From the NCBI GenBank assembly GCA_028280575.1, contig JANQLN010000008.1, positions 1-36,159 on the forward strand: 36,159 nucleotides of DNA, in the 5' to 3' direction. This DNA comes from Clostridia bacterium (GTDB lineage Bacteria; Bacillota; Clostridia; Acetivibrionales; STF1-152). The notes beneath the pieces were generated by a model, which saw only the letters and a program-made list of their open reading frames with translations, ran no database searches and was not told the DNA's origin. Below are positions 23,323 through 33,035 of this stretch, in pieces (the first letter of the stretch is position 1; the number at the start of each line of letters is the position of its first letter). The translations under genes were made by a program, and so were the position numbers.

Positions 23323-24363
23323 ATGATAAACGTAGGAATTATCGGTGCAACGGGATATGTGGGTATTGAAATCGCAAGGATATTGTCGGCCCATCCCGGT
23401 TTTAAGATAACGTCCGCGGTATCCCAAAGCTTTGCCGGGAAAAGGATTTCCGATGTGTACCCCGCCTTAAATGGCATACTTGACCTGGAGCTGGAAAGTT
23501 TGTCTATTGAAAAAATTTGTGCAAATACAGATTTTTTCATAACAGCACTTCCACATGGAGTCTCGGGTAAAATTATACCGGAACTTGCGCGGAGGGGAAA
23601 GAGAATAATAGATCACAGTGCTGATTTCAGGTACAGAAATACCGGTATATATGAAAAATGGTACAAAGCAAAACATCAAATGCCCGAGCTCAATGAGCTG
23701 GCTGTATACGGCCTTCCTGAGCTTTACAGGGAAAAGATAAAAAGTGCGCGGATAACAGCCAATCCCGGGTGCTATCCCACTGCATCAATTTTGGGAATAG
23801 CTCCTTTGCTGGCTGAAAAAGTGATCTCAACGGAAGGAATAATTGTAGACGCAGCTTCCGGGATATCAGGAGCCGGACGTAAAACCGACCTGCCATATCA
23901 ATACTGCGAGGCCTCAGAAAATTTTAAGGCATATGGAATTGCCGTTCACAGGCATACATCAGAGATTGAGCAGGAAATGTCCCTGCTGGCAGGAAAAGAA
24001 ATCCTGGTTTCATTTACACCCCATTTACTTCCCATGAAAAGAGGGCTTCTTGCAACTATATATGCCGGCCTTGAGGGCAGATACTCCACAGGAAAGCTGC
24101 TTGACTTATATAAAACCTTTTACAGGGATGAGTTTTTCGTAAGGATACTGAAAGAGGGTATGTTTCCTGAAACCAGGTATACAAGCGGTTCAAATTTTAT
24201 AGATATAGGTCTTGCTGTTGACGAAAGGTTAAACAGGGTTGTAATAATTTCGTCAATTGACAACCTGGGAAAAGGAGCGGCCTCACAGGCAGTACAATGC
24301 CTGAATATAATGAACGGGCTGCCGGAAAATGCCGGTATTGAAAGAGCGGGGATGTTTATATAA
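23323..24363 (+). CDS. argC: N-acetyl-gamma-glutamyl-phosphate reductase
   Basis: It catalyses NADPH-dependent reduction of N-acetylglutamyl phosphate to the semialdehyde, the third step of arginine synthesis. The 346-residue protein starts at MINVGIIGATGYVG behind GATGGAGG; an in-frame start at 23188 lies upstream of the promoter. The nucleotide-binding motif is GATGYVGIEIARIL, the active-site cysteine lies in ANPGCYPTASILG, and FTPHLLPMKRGLLATIY and GKGAASQAVQCLNIMNGL are typical. It is first in the arg cluster, and its promoter carries the operator. Confidence 0.96.
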   Translation: MINVGIIGATGYVGIEIARILSAHPGFKITSAVSQSFAGKRISDVYPALNGILDLELESLSIEKICANTDFFITALPHGVSGKIIPELARRGKRIIDHSADFRYRNTGIYEKWYKAKHQMPELNELAVYGLPELYREKIKSARITANPGCYPTASILGIAPLLAEKVISTEGIIVDAASGISGAGRKTDLPYQYCEASENFKAYGIAVHRHTSEIEQEMSLLAGKEILVSFTPHLLPMKRGLLATIYAGLEGRYSTGKLLDLYKTFYRDEFFVRILKEGMFPETRYTSGSNFIDIGLAVDERLNRVVIISSIDNLGKGAASQAVQCLNIMNGLPENAGIERAGMFI

Positions 24364-24372
24364 CTGGAAAAA

Positions 24373-24436
24373 AGAGAACAGAATAGCTTGACTGTAGAAA
24401 ACAGGGTATTATCAAGTATCTGGCTCCCTGTTCTCT
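24373..24436 (+). promoter_or_regulatory. Hairpin between argC and argB
   Basis: AGAGAACAG (24373-24381) pairs perfectly with CTGTTCTCT (24428-24436), with an alternative inner pairing ACAGGG/CCCTGT. No T-run follows, and argB starts 16 nt later. It could be a processing or attenuation element, or a scar where argJ is found in other genomes. Confidence 0.5.
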
Positions 24437-24452
24437 GGAACGGAGGTTTATT

Positions 24453-25355
24453 ATGGAAACATTGATCAAAAAGGCAAAAATATTAATAGAAGCACTTCCT
24501 TATATACAAAAGCTCAACGGGAAAACCGTTGTAATAAAATATGGCGGCAATGCAATGGTAAATGATGAGCTGAAAAACTTCGTTATGGAGGATATTACCC
24601 TTCTTAAATACATAGGGGTAAACCCTGTAGTTGTTCACGGAGGGGGACCCGATATAACAAGGGCCCTTGAGAAATATGGTATCAAAACACGATTCATTAA
24701 CGGATTAAGAGTCACCGACGCACAAACAATGTCCGTTGCACAAATGGTTCTTATAGGCAAGACCAACAAGGAAATAGTTTCAATGCTCAACCAAAAAGGC
24801 GGCAAAGGAATCGGACTTAGCGGTATTGACGGAAGCTTTATAGAATGTGAAAAATATAAGACCATAGTTGGCGGCCAGGAAACGGATATTGGTTTTGTGG
24901 GAAAAATAACCAAAATAAATTCAAAGCTTATAGAAATACTGGCAAAGGATGAATACATACCTGTAATTGCTCCAATAGGTGTTGGGAAAGACGGGCAAAG
25001 CTATAATATCAACGCAGATACGGCAGCAAGTGAAATTGCGGCGGCTCTCAAAGCAGAAAAGCTTATGCTGCTCACAGATGTTGAAGGTGTCAAATCAGAT
25101 GTGGATAAAAACACTATAATACCTGCTTTGACTGCTGAAGAAGTCAACAAGCTGATAAAAAAAGGAGTTATCAGCGGAGGCATGATTCCAAAAGTCCTAG
25201 GGTGTGTAGATGCGGCAAAAAGAGGGGTGGGAAGAACTCATATTGTAGATGGAAGAATACCCCATTGCATTTTGCTTGAAATATTCACTAATAAAGGAAT
25301 CGGGACAATGATAATGAATGAAAGGATATTGTACCATGAGAATGAAAATTTATAG
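24453..25355 (+). CDS. argB: Acetylglutamate kinase
   Basis: It phosphorylates N-acetylglutamate with ATP, the second arginine step. At 300 residues it has the amino-acid-kinase motifs VIKYGGNAM (ATP site), [17 protein letters not shown] (substrate glycine loop), [20 protein letters not shown] and LLTDVEGV, and ends with GGMIPK and [15 protein letters not shown]. The N-terminus [20 protein letters not shown] is the helix that makes arginine-sensitive hexamers in ArgB, so feedback inhibition by arginine is likely. It starts at ATG with GGAGG at 6 nt. It follows argC after 89 nt with no argJ between. Confidence 0.97.
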   Translation: METLIKKAKILIEALPYIQKLNGKTVVIKYGGNAMVNDELKNFVMEDITLLKYIGVNPVVVHGGGPDITRALEKYGIKTRFINGLRVTDAQTMSVAQMVLIGKTNKEIVSMLNQKGGKGIGLSGIDGSFIECEKYKTIVGGQETDIGFVGKITKINSKLIEILAKDEYIPVIAPIGVGKDGQSYNINADTAASEIAAALKAEKLMLLTDVEGVKSDVDKNTIIPALTAEEVNKLIKKGVISGGMIPKVLGCVDAAKRGVGRTHIVDGRIPHCILLEIFTNKGIGTMIMNERILYHENENL

Positions 25356-25405
25356 CAGCGTTATGTATTTTTCTAAATTATTAAATATAATTTAATTTCC
25401 TGGTG

Positions 25406-25434
25406 TTGCATTTTTATGCATCGTAATGTATAAT
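25406..25434 (+). promoter_or_regulatory. argD promoter with ARG-box-like operator
   Basis: TTGCAT (-35) and TATAAT (-10) are separated by 17 nt. TTGCATTTTTATGCAT (25406-25421) overlaps the -35 box exactly as at argC. It is a second, internal promoter of the cluster under the same control. Confidence 0.75.
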
Positions 25435-25459
25435 TATAAAAAAGCCTGGGAGTGATTTA

Positions 25460-26656
25460 ATGGAACTGGAAAAAGTGGTCAAAATGGATAAAAAGTATTA
25501 CATGAATACATTTGGGGACAGGACTCCTGTTTGTTTTGATTATGGCAAGGGTATTAAGCTGTGGGATGCGAACGGCCAAAAGTATTTTGATTTCCTGGGC
25601 GGTATTGCAGTAAATATACTGGGGCACGCACACCCGGCTCTTGTCAGGGCAATTTGCAAACAGGCCGAAAAGCTTATACATTGCTCCAGCCTGTACTACA
25701 TAAAAACCCAAGCAAAACTGGCTAAAGTACTGGCGGAAAATTCGTGTACAAACCGGGTATTTTTCTGCAACAGCGGCGCGGAAGCCAATGAAGGGGCAAT
25801 CAAGCTGGCACGCCTTTATTATAGGAAAAAGGGAATTGATAATAAATATGAAATTATTACTTTAAAAAAATCCTTTCATGGCAGGACCATGACTACTTTG
25901 TCGGCAACAGGGCAGGAAAAGTATCAAAAACCTTTAACTCCGCTAACTCCCGGCTTTAAGCATGTTGAAATAAACAATATAAATGAACTGGAGAATGAAA
26001 TATCTGAAAACACCTGCGCAGTAATGCTTGAACCGATCCAGGGGGAAAGCGGGGTAAACCCGCTTAGCGTTGAGTTTATGAAAGGTGTGCGCAGGCTTTG
26101 TGATGAAAAAGACCTTTTGCTTGTTTTAGATGAGATTCAAACCGGAATCGGCCGTACGGGAAAGCTTTTTGGTTATGAGCACTTTGGCATTGAGCCTGAC
26201 ATATTCACCCTGGCAAAAGCCCTGGGAGGAGGATTTCCAATAGGAGCGGTCTGCGCAAAGGAAGAAGCTGCCGCAGCATTCGAGCCTGGAGACCATGGAA
26301 GCACATTTGGGGGTAATCCTCTTGCATGTGCCGCTGCTCTTTCGGTGATGGAAACAATAGAAAAGGAGGAGCTCCTTGCAAATTGCACCAAAATGGGAGA
26401 ATATTTTTTTGAAAAACTGGAGGGCCTTAAGGATAAACATTCTCTAATAGGTGAAATCAGAGGGAAGGGCCTTATGATTGGAATTGAGCTGAATGAGGAA
26501 AGGGCGGCCACGGTTAAGGACAAATGCTTAAAACAGGGGTACTTGGTTGGCTCAGTGGGAACAGGCATTATACGTATGCTTCCACCTCTTATAGTTACCA
26601 AAAAAAATATTGACGGGATGATAGATGTATTGGACGCGGCACTAGTGGCCTGTTAA
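25460..26656 (+). CDS. argD: Acetylornithine aminotransferase
   Basis: A PLP-dependent class III aminotransferase that makes N-acetylornithine from the semialdehyde and glutamate. The 398-residue protein has FLGGIAVNILGHAHPAL near the N-terminus, NSGAEANEGAIKLARLY (PLP phosphate contact), LVLDEIQTGIGRTGK, the PLP lysine in TLAKALGGGFPIGA (about 254) and HGSTFGGNPLACAAAL. The ATG follows GGGAGTG. Its own promoter and operator lie just upstream. Some enzymes of this family also act on succinyl-diaminopimelate. Confidence 0.96.
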   Translation: MELEKVVKMDKKYYMNTFGDRTPVCFDYGKGIKLWDANGQKYFDFLGGIAVNILGHAHPALVRAICKQAEKLIHCSSLYYIKTQAKLAKVLAENSCTNRVFFCNSGAEANEGAIKLARLYYRKKGIDNKYEIITLKKSFHGRTMTTLSATGQEKYQKPLTPLTPGFKHVEINNINELENEISENTCAVMLEPIQGESGVNPLSVEFMKGVRRLCDEKDLLLVLDEIQTGIGRTGKLFGYEHFGIEPDIFTLAKALGGGFPIGAVCAKEEAAAAFEPGDHGSTFGGNPLACAAALSVMETIEKEELLANCTKMGEYFFEKLEGLKDKHSLIGEIRGKGLMIGIELNEERAATVKDKCLKQGYLVGSVGTGIIRMLPPLIVTKKNIDGMIDVLDAALVAC

Positions 26657-26684
26657 GTTTATAATTGTGGGTTGGATTAATAGC

Positions 26685-26712
26685 TTTACATTTTGGCATG
26701 ATGCTGTATAAT
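26685..26712 (+). promoter_or_regulatory. carA promoter with degenerate ARG-box-like site
   Basis: TTTACA and TATAAT are separated by 16 nt. TTACATTTTGGCATGA (26686-26701) resembles the argC and argD operators with several mismatches, and sits in the same place over the -35 box. Regulation by the same repressor is plausible but weaker. Confidence 0.55.
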
Positions 26713-26743
26713 GTTATAGAAAAAACTTGAGGAGAGAAAACAA

Positions 26744-27814
26744 ATGAAAGCTGTACTTGTTTTGGAAGACGGTACCTACTTTACCGGGGAATCATTTGGG
26801 GAAGACGGCGAAACAATGGGAGAAGTTGTATTTAACACGTGTATGACAGGATACCAGGAAATTTCAACGGATCCGTCATATAATGGACAGATTGTGACAA
26901 TGACCTATCCTTTAATAGGTAATTACGGCTTTAATACGGATGATAACGAATCATACAAAACCCATGTTGAAGGTTTTATAGTAAAAGAGCTGTGTGATTC
27001 TCCAAACAACTGGCGAAACAGTATTCATCCCGATGAATACTTCAAAAAAAATAATATTGTGGGTATAAAAGGTATAGACACAAGGGCATTGACACAGCAT
27101 ATCCGCCAATTCGGCAGTATGTTCGGAATTATTTCAACACTAAGCGGCAACGTTGATATTTTACTTGAAAAGCTCGAAAGCAGAAAAAAGATTTCCAGGA
27201 ATCTGGTCATGGAGGTCTCAACAAAAGAAACCATCCACAAGCCGGCAAAGGGTAAAAAAGTGGCATTAATGGATTTTGGTGTGAAATATAATATTATGCG
27301 TTCCCTGGAACAGAGGGGCTGTGATACTTTTATCCTTCCCGCCGATACCTCTTGCGAAGAGATATTGAAATTCAATCCTGACGGAATTCTTCTTTCAAAC
27401 GGCCCCGGAGACCCAAGGGACCTTCCCGCCATAATTGAAAATATTAAAAAGCTGATAGGAATAAGACCCATATTTGGAATATGCCTAGGCCATCAGCTGC
27501 TGGGACTTGCACTGGGATTGGATATATATAAGCTAAAATTTGGACATCATGGCGGTAACCACCCTGTCAAGGACCTTAATACGGGACGCTGTTATATAAC
27601 ATCGCAAAACCACAATTATGCTATTGATACCAGGATGAGCCCGGATATCAAGGACAATATAACAATAACCCATATGAATGTCAACGATAATACGGTTGAA
27701 GGCTTCAAGCATAATACTCTGCCGGTACTCAGCATACAATATCATCCGGAGGCAGCTCCCGGCCCCGAGGATTCAGATTACATCTTCGACCAGTTTATGG
27801 AAATGATGGGCTGA
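26744..27814 (+). CDS. carA: Carbamoyl-phosphate synthase small subunit
   Basis: The glutaminase subunit that supplies ammonia to CarB. The 356-residue protein has an N-terminal domain starting KAVLVLEDGTYFTGESFG and a C-terminal class I amidotransferase domain. The nucleophile cysteine lies in FGICLGHQLLGLALG and the catalytic His/Glu in SIQYHPEAAPGPED; the oxyanion loop LLSNGPGDPRD is present. ATG follows GAGGAGAG. It is placed in the arg cluster, which together with the operator-like site suggests control by arginine rather than pyrimidines; a single enzyme could serve both. Confidence 0.97.
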   Translation: MKAVLVLEDGTYFTGESFGEDGETMGEVVFNTCMTGYQEISTDPSYNGQIVTMTYPLIGNYGFNTDDNESYKTHVEGFIVKELCDSPNNWRNSIHPDEYFKKNNIVGIKGIDTRALTQHIRQFGSMFGIISTLSGNVDILLEKLESRKKISRNLVMEVSTKETIHKPAKGKKVALMDFGVKYNIMRSLEQRGCDTFILPADTSCEEILKFNPDGILLSNGPGDPRDLPAIIENIKKLIGIRPIFGICLGHQLLGLALGLDIYKLKFGHHGGNHPVKDLNTGRCYITSQNHNYAIDTRMSPDIKDNITITHMNVNDNTVEGFKHNTLPVLSIQYHPEAAPGPEDSDYIFDQFMEMMG

Positions 27815-27895
27815 ATTCAGGTTGGCAGTTTAAAAGCTTAAACAAAAAATAGCATTTCGGGCTTTCTATTGCCTGTTATCTGGAATGGAGGTTAT

Positions 27896-30800
27896 ATGCC
27901 AATACGTAAAGACATAAAAAAAGCCCTGGTGATCGGATCAGGCCCCATAATTATAGGCCAGGCCGCTGAGTTTGATTACTCCGGTACTCAGGCTTGCAGG
28001 TCCTTGAGAGAAGAGGGCTTGGAAGTCATACTCATAAACAGCAATCCTGCAACAATTATGACCGACAGTGAAACAGCGGATAAAATATATATTGAACCGA
28101 TAACCCTGGATTTTGTTAAAAAAATCATACTAAAGGAAAAGCCTGATGGAATACTTGCATCCCTCGGGGGACAGACAGGCCTTAACATGGCTGTCCAACT
28201 GTCTTTAGACGGTATACTGGATGAGATGGGTATTGAGCTTCTTGGTACCTCCCTGCAGTCTATTGAAAAAGCCGAAGACAGGGAGCTTTTTAAAAAAACA
28301 ATGCAGGAAATAGATGAAAAAATAGCTGTAAGCTCTATTGTAAAAAGCCTGGAAGACGGAATTAGATTTACGGAAAAAATCGGTTTTCCCATAATCATCC
28401 GTCCCGCATATACACTTGGCGGTTCAGGCGGAGGCATTGCAAAGGATATGGACGAGTTCAAGTACATCTGCAAAACAGGCCTTAAACTCAGTATGATAAA
28501 TCAGGTCCTGGTTGAACAAAGCCTTGCAGGATGGAAGGAAATTGAATACGAGGTAATGCGTGACGCTGCGGATAACTGTATTGTCGTCTGTAATATGGAA
28601 AATGTTGACCCCGTTGGTATTCACACCGGTGACAGCATAGTCGTTGCGCCGAGCCAGACACTTTCAGACGTGGAATACCAATTGCTTCGGACAGCTTCAT
28701 TGAAAATAATCAGGGCACTTGATATAAAGGGAGGCTGCAATATTCAATTTGCACTTAATCCACACAGCTATGAATATGTTGTAATAGAAGTAAACCCGCG
28801 TGTAAGCCGTTCCAGTGCTCTTGCCTCAAAAGCAACAGGCTATCCCATTGCCAGGGTAGCTGCCAAAATTGCGGTAGGGCTCAATCTTGACGAAATCAAA
28901 AATTCCGTAACTAAGAATACATACGCCTGTTTTGAGCCTTCACTTGATTATATTGTAACCAAGGTTCCCCGCTGGCCGTTTGACAAATTTACGACTGCAG
29001 ACAGGAAGCTTGGTACTCAGATGAAGGCAACCGGCGAAGTTATGGCGATAGGAAGGACATTTGAAGAATCCCTCCTGAAAGCTATTGATTCACTGGATGT
29101 AAAGCTTAATTACCAGTTGGGGCTTAAGCTTTTTGACAACAAGTCAAGGGATGAACTCTTGGAAACTATCAAAACACCCGGAGACGAACACATATTTGCA
29201 ATATGCAAGGCCCTTCAAAAAGGCGTGCCTGTGGAAAAAATAACGGATATAACCAAGATGGATATCTTTTTTGTCAAAAAGCTTCAAAACATAGTTAAAG
29301 TTGCACAGGAAGTTAAAAATGCGGGAATAGCATGGCTTGATTATGAATTATACCTAAAGGCAAAGAAGACAGGTTTTGGTGATTCATATATTGCAAATCT
29401 TGTTAATGTACCCCTCGATACTATTTTAGAGCTTAAGGACAAATTCCCTATTGACCCCGTATACAAAATTGTTGACACTTGTGCAGGCGAGTTTGAAGCT
29501 GTAACGCCATATTATTACTCAACATATGAGTCAAAGGATGAAGTTGTCGTTTCCGGAAGGAAAAAGGTACTGGTAATAGGCTCCGGGCCTATCAGGATAG
29601 GGCAGGGCATCGAGTTTGATTACTGCAGCGTACATTCTGCAAGTACCCTTAAAGCATTAGGATATGAATCAATAATAATAAACAACAACCCTGAAACGGT
29701 CAGTACCGATTTCGATACTTCAGACAAGCTGTATTTTGAACCCCTTACCAAAGAATGCGTCCTTGATGTAATTCACAAGGAAAAACCCCTTGGCATAGTT
29801 GTTCAATTCGGAGGACAGACTGCCATAAATCTTGCTGAAACCCTTAATAAAGAGGGCGTAAGAATATTGGGCACATCTGTTGAAAGCATAGATATAGCAG
29901 AGGACAGGGACAAGTTTTTAAAGCTTTTGGATGAACTGGATATACCAATCCCAAAAGGTGATACCGCCTTTTCCTTTGAACAGGCCAGGCAGATAGCAAA
30001 CAGAATCGGCTATCCTGTGCTGGTAAGGCCATCCTATGTTTTAGGCGGGAGGGCAATGGAAATAGTTTATGACGACACAATGCTTGAAGAATACATGGAC
30101 TTAGCGGTTGAAATATCTTCAAAGCATCCCGTACTGATTGACGAGTATATAACGGGCAAGGAGATTGAAGTAGACGGCATATGCGACGGCAGCGACGTTC
30201 TGATTCCGGCAATAATGGAGCACATTGAAAGGGCAGGTGTGCATTCGGGGGACAGTATCGCAGTATATCCTCCAAGAACGCTTGATGAAGGCATTAAGAA
30301 CACAATAGTCCAATATACCAATAAACTTGCAAAAGCATTAAAGGTTATCGGCCTGTTTAATATTCAATTTGTAATGGATGAAAACAACAAGGTGTACGTA
30401 ATAGAAGTAAACCCAAGAGCAAGCCGTACAATACCTGTTATCAGTAAAATCACAGGCATACCAATGGTTAATGTGGCAACAAAGCTGCTGATGGGAGATA
30501 CGCTTTTAAACTTGGGCTATAAGCCCGGCCTTGTAAAAGAATCAAAATTTATTGCTGTAAAAGCCCCTGTTTTTTCGTTTTCCAAGCTCAAAACAGTTGA
30601 TACTTTCTTAGGTCCTGAAATGAAATCAACAGGAGAGGTAATGGGTGTGGACCAAGATTATCATTTTGCACTCTATAAGGCTCTTCTTGCCTCAGGCCTT
30701 AATATCCCGTCTGACGGCAATGTTTTGCTTTCTGTTGCAAACAGGGATAAAAAAGACTGTATTGAAGCTGCAAACAGGCTTTCAACATTGGGATTTAATT

Positions 30801-31117
30801 TATTTGCTACAGAGGACACATATTTTTATCTCAACGGAGTAGGTATAGAAGTAGAACTGGTACCAAATGATGATATTTTACCCGGCTTAAAAAACGACCG
30901 GTTCAACCTGGTAATAAATACTCCTACAAAGGGTAAGATACCAGAGCATTTAGGCTTCATGATAAGAAGAACGGCAATGGAATTCAATATACCCTGCCTG
31001 ACATCCCTTGATACTACAAAAGCAGTGCTGGAAGTTCTTGCACATATAATTAACAAACAGGATACGGAGGTATATGCGCTGGACGAATATTCGGAGTGGG
31101 ACGGTTTGACAGTGTGA
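27896..31117 (+). CDS. carB: Carbamoyl-phosphate synthase large subunit
   Basis: It makes carbamoyl phosphate from bicarbonate, ammonia and two ATP. The 1073-residue protein is full length for the family. It has two homologous halves, each with a pre-ATP-grasp motif ([40 protein letters not shown]) and ATP-grasp loops ([61 protein letters not shown]). The C-terminal allosteric domain follows (about 930-1073). The start [16 protein letters not shown] lies behind TGGAGG; the in-frame start at 27869 precedes the ribosome binding site. The gap to carA is 81 nt. Confidence 0.97.
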   Translation: MPIRKDIKKALVIGSGPIIIGQAAEFDYSGTQACRSLREEGLEVILINSNPATIMTDSETADKIYIEPITLDFVKKIILKEKPDGILASLGGQTGLNMAVQLSLDGILDEMGIELLGTSLQSIEKAEDRELFKKTMQEIDEKIAVSSIVKSLEDGIRFTEKIGFPIIIRPAYTLGGSGGGIAKDMDEFKYICKTGLKLSMINQVLVEQSLAGWKEIEYEVMRDAADNCIVVCNMENVDPVGIHTGDSIVVAPSQTLSDVEYQLLRTASLKIIRALDIKGGCNIQFALNPHSYEYVVIEVNPRVSRSSALASKATGYPIARVAAKIAVGLNLDEIKNSVTKNTYACFEPSLDYIVTKVPRWPFDKFTTADRKLGTQMKATGEVMAIGRTFEESLLKAIDSLDVKLNYQLGLKLFDNKSRDELLETIKTPGDEHIFAICKALQKGVPVEKITDITKMDIFFVKKLQNIVKVAQEVKNAGIAWLDYELYLKAKKTGFGDSYIANLVNVPLDTILELKDKFPIDPVYKIVDTCAGEFEAVTPYYYSTYESKDEVVVSGRKKVLVIGSGPIRIGQGIEFDYCSVHSASTLKALGYESIIINNNPETVSTDFDTSDKLYFEPLTKECVLDVIHKEKPLGIVVQFGGQTAINLAETLNKEGVRILGTSVESIDIAEDRDKFLKLLDELDIPIPKGDTAFSFEQARQIANRIGYPVLVRPSYVLGGRAMEIVYDDTMLEEYMDLAVEISSKHPVLIDEYITGKEIEVDGICDGSDVLIPAIMEHIERAGVHSGDSIAVYPPRTLDEGIKNTIVQYTNKLAKALKVIGLFNIQFVMDENNKVYVIEVNPRASRTIPVISKITGIPMVNVATKLLMGDTLLNLGYKPGLVKESKFIAVKAPVFSFSKLKTVDTFLGPEMKSTGEVMGVDQDYHFALYKALLASGLNIPSDGNVLLSVANRDKKDCIEAANRLSTLGFNLFATEDTYFYLNGVGIEVELVPNDDILPGLKNDRFNLVINTPTKGKIPEHLGFMIRRTAMEFNIPCLTSLDTTKAVLEVLAHIINKQDTEVYALDEYSEWDGLTV

Positions 31118-31169
31118 CAGCTTGGGGCCGGGACGGTTTGGCAAAACTGCGGAGTGGGAGGATATTTAT

Positions 31170-32093
31170 ATGGATCATTTAATCAGTATAGCAAAGCTTG
31201 ATTTGATGGATATTGAGAAGATTTTTAAGCTTTCAAAAAAGCTGAAAAACCTGTTAAAAAACGGTGAAAAACACCATTACCTTGATGGAAAGACCCTGGG
31301 GATGATTTTTACAAAAAGCTCTACCAGAACAAGGGTTTCATTTGAAACAGGTATTTATCAGCTGGGTGGAAAGTCTATTTTCTTAAATTCAAACGATATC
31401 CAGCTTGGACGCGGTGAAACTATTTGTGATACGGCAAAAGTCCTTTCCAGGTATGTTGACGGTATCATGATAAGGACCTATAAGCACAGTGATGCGGAGG
31501 ATCTGGCCAGATATGGCAGTATACCTGTCATTAACGGACTGACCGACCTGCTTCATCCCTGCCAGGTACTGGCGGACCTGTTTACCATATATGAGTACAA
31601 AGGCCCTTTGAAAGGGCTTAAGCTGGCATATATTGGTGATGGAAATAATGTTGCCAATTCACTCCTTAACGGTTGCAGCAAAGTGGGTATGGATATTTCA
31701 ATTGCATCACCTGAAAGATATGGCTGCAATCCCCGGATCATAGACAATGCCAAAAAGCAGTCGGCACAATCAGGTTCAAAGGTTGTAATAACTAAAGATC
31801 CTGTTGAAGCTATCAGGGACGCCGACGCGGTCTATACAGATACCTGGGTAAGTATGGGACAGGAGGATGAAAAGGAAAAAAGGCTTAGGCTTTTTATGCC
31901 ATACCGGATTGACTCCAAGCTTTTTTCATATGCAAAGGATAATGCAGTTTTTCTCCATTGCTTACCTGCATACAGGGGGTTTGAAATGACTGAAGAAATA
32001 ATTGACGGTCCCAATTCAGTTGTATTTGACGAAGCAGAAAACAGGCTGCATGTACAAAAAGCTATCATGATAATGACTATGGAAAGGGGTTAG
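31170..32093 (+). CDS. argF: Ornithine carbamoyltransferase
   Basis: It transfers carbamoyl from carbamoyl phosphate to ornithine, giving citrulline. The 307-residue protein has the carbamoyl-phosphate loop STRTRVSFE (about 51-59), HPCQVLADLFTI (about 130-141), the ornithine-binding motif DTWVSMGQE and the active-site HCLPAYRG near the C-terminus. The start MDHLISIAKLDLMD follows GGGAGG at 7-8 nt. It directly follows carB, so both substrates are made in one transcript. Argininosuccinate synthase and lyase genes are not in the window. Confidence 0.97.
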   Translation: MDHLISIAKLDLMDIEKIFKLSKKLKNLLKNGEKHHYLDGKTLGMIFTKSSTRTRVSFETGIYQLGGKSIFLNSNDIQLGRGETICDTAKVLSRYVDGIMIRTYKHSDAEDLARYGSIPVINGLTDLLHPCQVLADLFTIYEYKGPLKGLKLAYIGDGNNVANSLLNGCSKVGMDISIASPERYGCNPRIIDNAKKQSAQSGSKVVITKDPVEAIRDADAVYTDTWVSMGQEDEKEKRLRLFMPYRIDSKLFSYAKDNAVFLHCLPAYRGFEMTEEIIDGPNSVVFDEAENRLHVQKAIMIMTMERG

Positions 32094-32113
32094 GCTCCCA
32101 GGACAGGTGTTTT

Positions 32114-32593
32114 ATGAACTATTCCTTTATTATAAGAAAGGCAGCAATTAAAGATGCGGAGGATATAAGAACTGTACTCCAGGAATCCTTTATCAAGTAT
32201 ATGAAAGATACCGGGTTATCGGGTACTATGGAAGCTCTCGAAGAAGACCTTGATAAAATAAAGCTTGATATAGAAGCAAAAGACGTATTTATAGCTTATA
32301 TTGACAATATACCCGTTGGAACCATTAGGGTTGAAATCAAGCCTGATAAAACAGCATATATTTCCAGGTTCGGAGTCAGGCTTGACTATCATAATATCGG
32401 CATTGGCAAATCCCTCATGAACCTTATAGACAAGCTTCTTACTGCTCACGGCGTTACCAGTGTCAGCTTGCACACAGCATCAAAATACATGGATCTGGTA
32501 CGGTTTTATTATGGAAGAGGTTTTTATGTTAAATCGACATCAACCGACCGCGGCTATGTACGCGCGCTGATGATAAAAGAGTATGAGGAATAA
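32114..32593 (+). CDS. GNAT family N-acetyltransferase
   Basis: A 159-residue acetyl-CoA-dependent acyltransferase. The N-terminus IRKAAIKDAEDIRTVLQESF and the central acetyl-CoA motif (RFGVRLDYHNIGIGKSLMNLI, about 78-98; the glycine loop is N-I-G-I-G-K) are typical GNAT, and SVSLHTASKYMDLVRFYYGRGF is the C-terminal motif B. The start is 20 nt after argF, so it is probably the last gene of the arg operon. The substrate is unknown. Since argJ is missing from the cluster, a role in N-acetylglutamate formation is possible but unproved. Confidence 0.85.
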   Translation: MNYSFIIRKAAIKDAEDIRTVLQESFIKYMKDTGLSGTMEALEEDLDKIKLDIEAKDVFIAYIDNIPVGTIRVEIKPDKTAYISRFGVRLDYHNIGIGKSLMNLIDKLLTAHGVTSVSLHTASKYMDLVRFYYGRGFYVKSTSTDRGYVRALMIKEYEE

Positions 32594-32604
32594 CTCACAC
32601 AAGT

Positions 32605-32932
32605 AAGTCAAGGGGACGTTTTGTTTGACTTGCTAATTAAGCTTTTTGAATTATATTTCTTCCAGGAATCCTTCAAGTGTCTGATACTTGCACCTGTTTC
32701 CATTTTTATTTTTTTTTGCACGATTTTTCTTGAATGAGTTTTCAATGCCTTCACCTATAATTTTTTTTAATCCATCATCTTTATACCTCTCCCTGTCATA
32801 ATAATCCAGACATTTTTTTCTTCATTATATTTTGTATTCTTTGATACTTGAAAAGTAACCAAAACAAAAATCCGTATAAACCTTTCCTTGATTCTCCGAT
32901 AGTTAAAGTCAAACAAAACGTCCCTTTGACTT
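32605..32932. repeat. 328-bp small element with 27-bp inverted termini (MITE-like), copy 1
   Basis: The left end begins AAGTCAAGGGGACGTTTTGT and ends TTTGACTT at 32631. The right end (32906-32932) is its reverse complement with one mismatch. The interior reads on the minus strand as a broken coding remnant (DYYDRERYKDDGLKKIIGEG, later KYQTLEGFLEEI, with stops). There is no transposase. Termini with a GGGACGTT core are common on small Clostridia repeats linked to transposases; mobilisation in trans is inferred. A second copy, split by an insertion sequence, begins at 34468. Confidence 0.75.
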
Positions 32933-32967
32933 CATCTAGGACGCGCGCATGTCACGTGCACCAATAT

Positions 32968-33002
32968 AAATGCAGAACCCTCATACAAAGGATTCTGCAT
33001 TT
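32968..33002. terminator. Terminator of the secreted-protein gene
   Basis: AAATGCAGAACCC pairs with GGATTCTGCATTT with one bulge. It lies about 33 nt past the stop of the minus-strand gene; T-rich sequence follows on the minus strand. Confidence 0.7.
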
Positions 33003-33035
33003 CTTAGAAACTATTCCTTTATTTTAAATAAACAT

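Noticed and set aside
29844-30321. Long antisense frames within carB.
   Set aside because: They shadow the carB coding strand and lack start signals.
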